From the IMG/VR virus record IMGVR_UViG_3300033144_003040, positions 1 to 23,027 of that record: DNA of 23,027 nucleotides. One strand, 5' to 3'. This DNA comes from a virus. Shown one piece after another: positions 22,948 through 23,027 of this stretch (position 1 is the first letter of the stretch; every line of letters begins with the position of its first letter). The position numbers and the translations under genes were made by a program. The notes under the pieces were generated by a model. That model was not told the origin of the DNA. It worked only from the letters and a program-made list of their open reading frames with translations, and ran no database searches.

Positions 22948-23027
22948 TTATTTAACATTAAAATCAGCTACAGCACCTGATACTGTAGTGTATTGAATCA
23001 GTGTTTCGTGCTCAATAGTACTAAATT
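22948..23027 (-). CDS. C-terminal end of an upstream structural gene (partial)
   Basis: An open frame enters from beyond the window and ends at a TAA (22950-22948), 12 nt before the fibre gene; its last residues are ETLIQYTTVSGAVADFNVK. The stop lies just before the AAGGGAG ribosome site of the fibre gene, the same spacing as other pairs here, which supports it being a real gene end. The piece (25 codons) is too short to identify; its position before the fibre gene suggests another virion protein. Confidence 0.6.
   Translation of the reverse strand, partial: FSTIEHETLIQYTTVSGAVADFNVK

Noticed and set aside
1-23027. tRNA genes, attachment sites, integrase or lysis genes
   Set aside because: No cloverleaf-like segment, integrase motif or holin/endolysin-type frame was seen; nearly all bases are accounted for by the minus-strand genes.

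Overview
This window is most likely part of the genome of a tailed bacteriophage (Caudoviricetes-like) or a related prophage, probably of a bacterial host. The reasons are tail/adhesin-type structural genes, a compact phage-style replication and recombination cluster, genes packed on one strand with 1-41 nt overlaps or short gaps, and strong Shine-Dalgarno sites before nearly every start. Every supported gene lies on the minus strand, so transcription runs from high to low coordinates. I cannot name the host. No tRNA, rRNA, CRISPR array, integrase or IS element is visible. The largest non-coding gap is 154 bases (13669-13822).

Virion region (23027 to 13823, in transcription order): the tail end of an unknown gene; an 838-residue fibre/adhesin-like protein with four 'DTP' linker repeats, a discoidin (F5/8 type C)-like module and a C1q/TNF-like C-terminus; a 251-residue beta-propeller-like protein; a 1165-residue protein made of three ~365-residue repeats; a 115-residue protein with a short duplicated motif; and a 654-residue protein dominated by about 30 tandem copies of a 12-residue repeat that I do not recognise. 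These are probably parts of a tail tip, fibre or virion decoration apparatus.

Junction (13669-13822): two near-identical sigma70-type promoters in tandem (TTGACA, 16 nt, TATATT, twice), separated by an A-rich tract, point into the replication cluster and probably start a separate early or middle transcript.

Replication/recombination region (13668 to 2706): DnaN-like sliding clamp, an unknown 210-residue protein, RecA (apparently frameshifted near its C-terminus), a Vsr-like nuclease, two small unknowns, a UvsY-like candidate recombination mediator, DnaB helicase, DnaG-type primase, an HNH endonuclease with three zinc modules, a small SSB, an unknown, a Zn-ribbon protein, a shortened DnaJ, a Holliday-resolvase-like PD-(D/E)XK nuclease, a small unknown, and a Cas4/AddB-type Fe-S nuclease. 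Together these cover priming, unwinding, ssDNA protection, strand exchange and junction/end processing. No DNA polymerase or clamp loader is in the window.

Modification region (2705 to 1): two GT-B glycosyltransferases and the start of a SAM-dependent methyltransferase, in close or overlapping order. They may modify phage DNA, a virion protein or a host surface glycan; the sequence does not say which.
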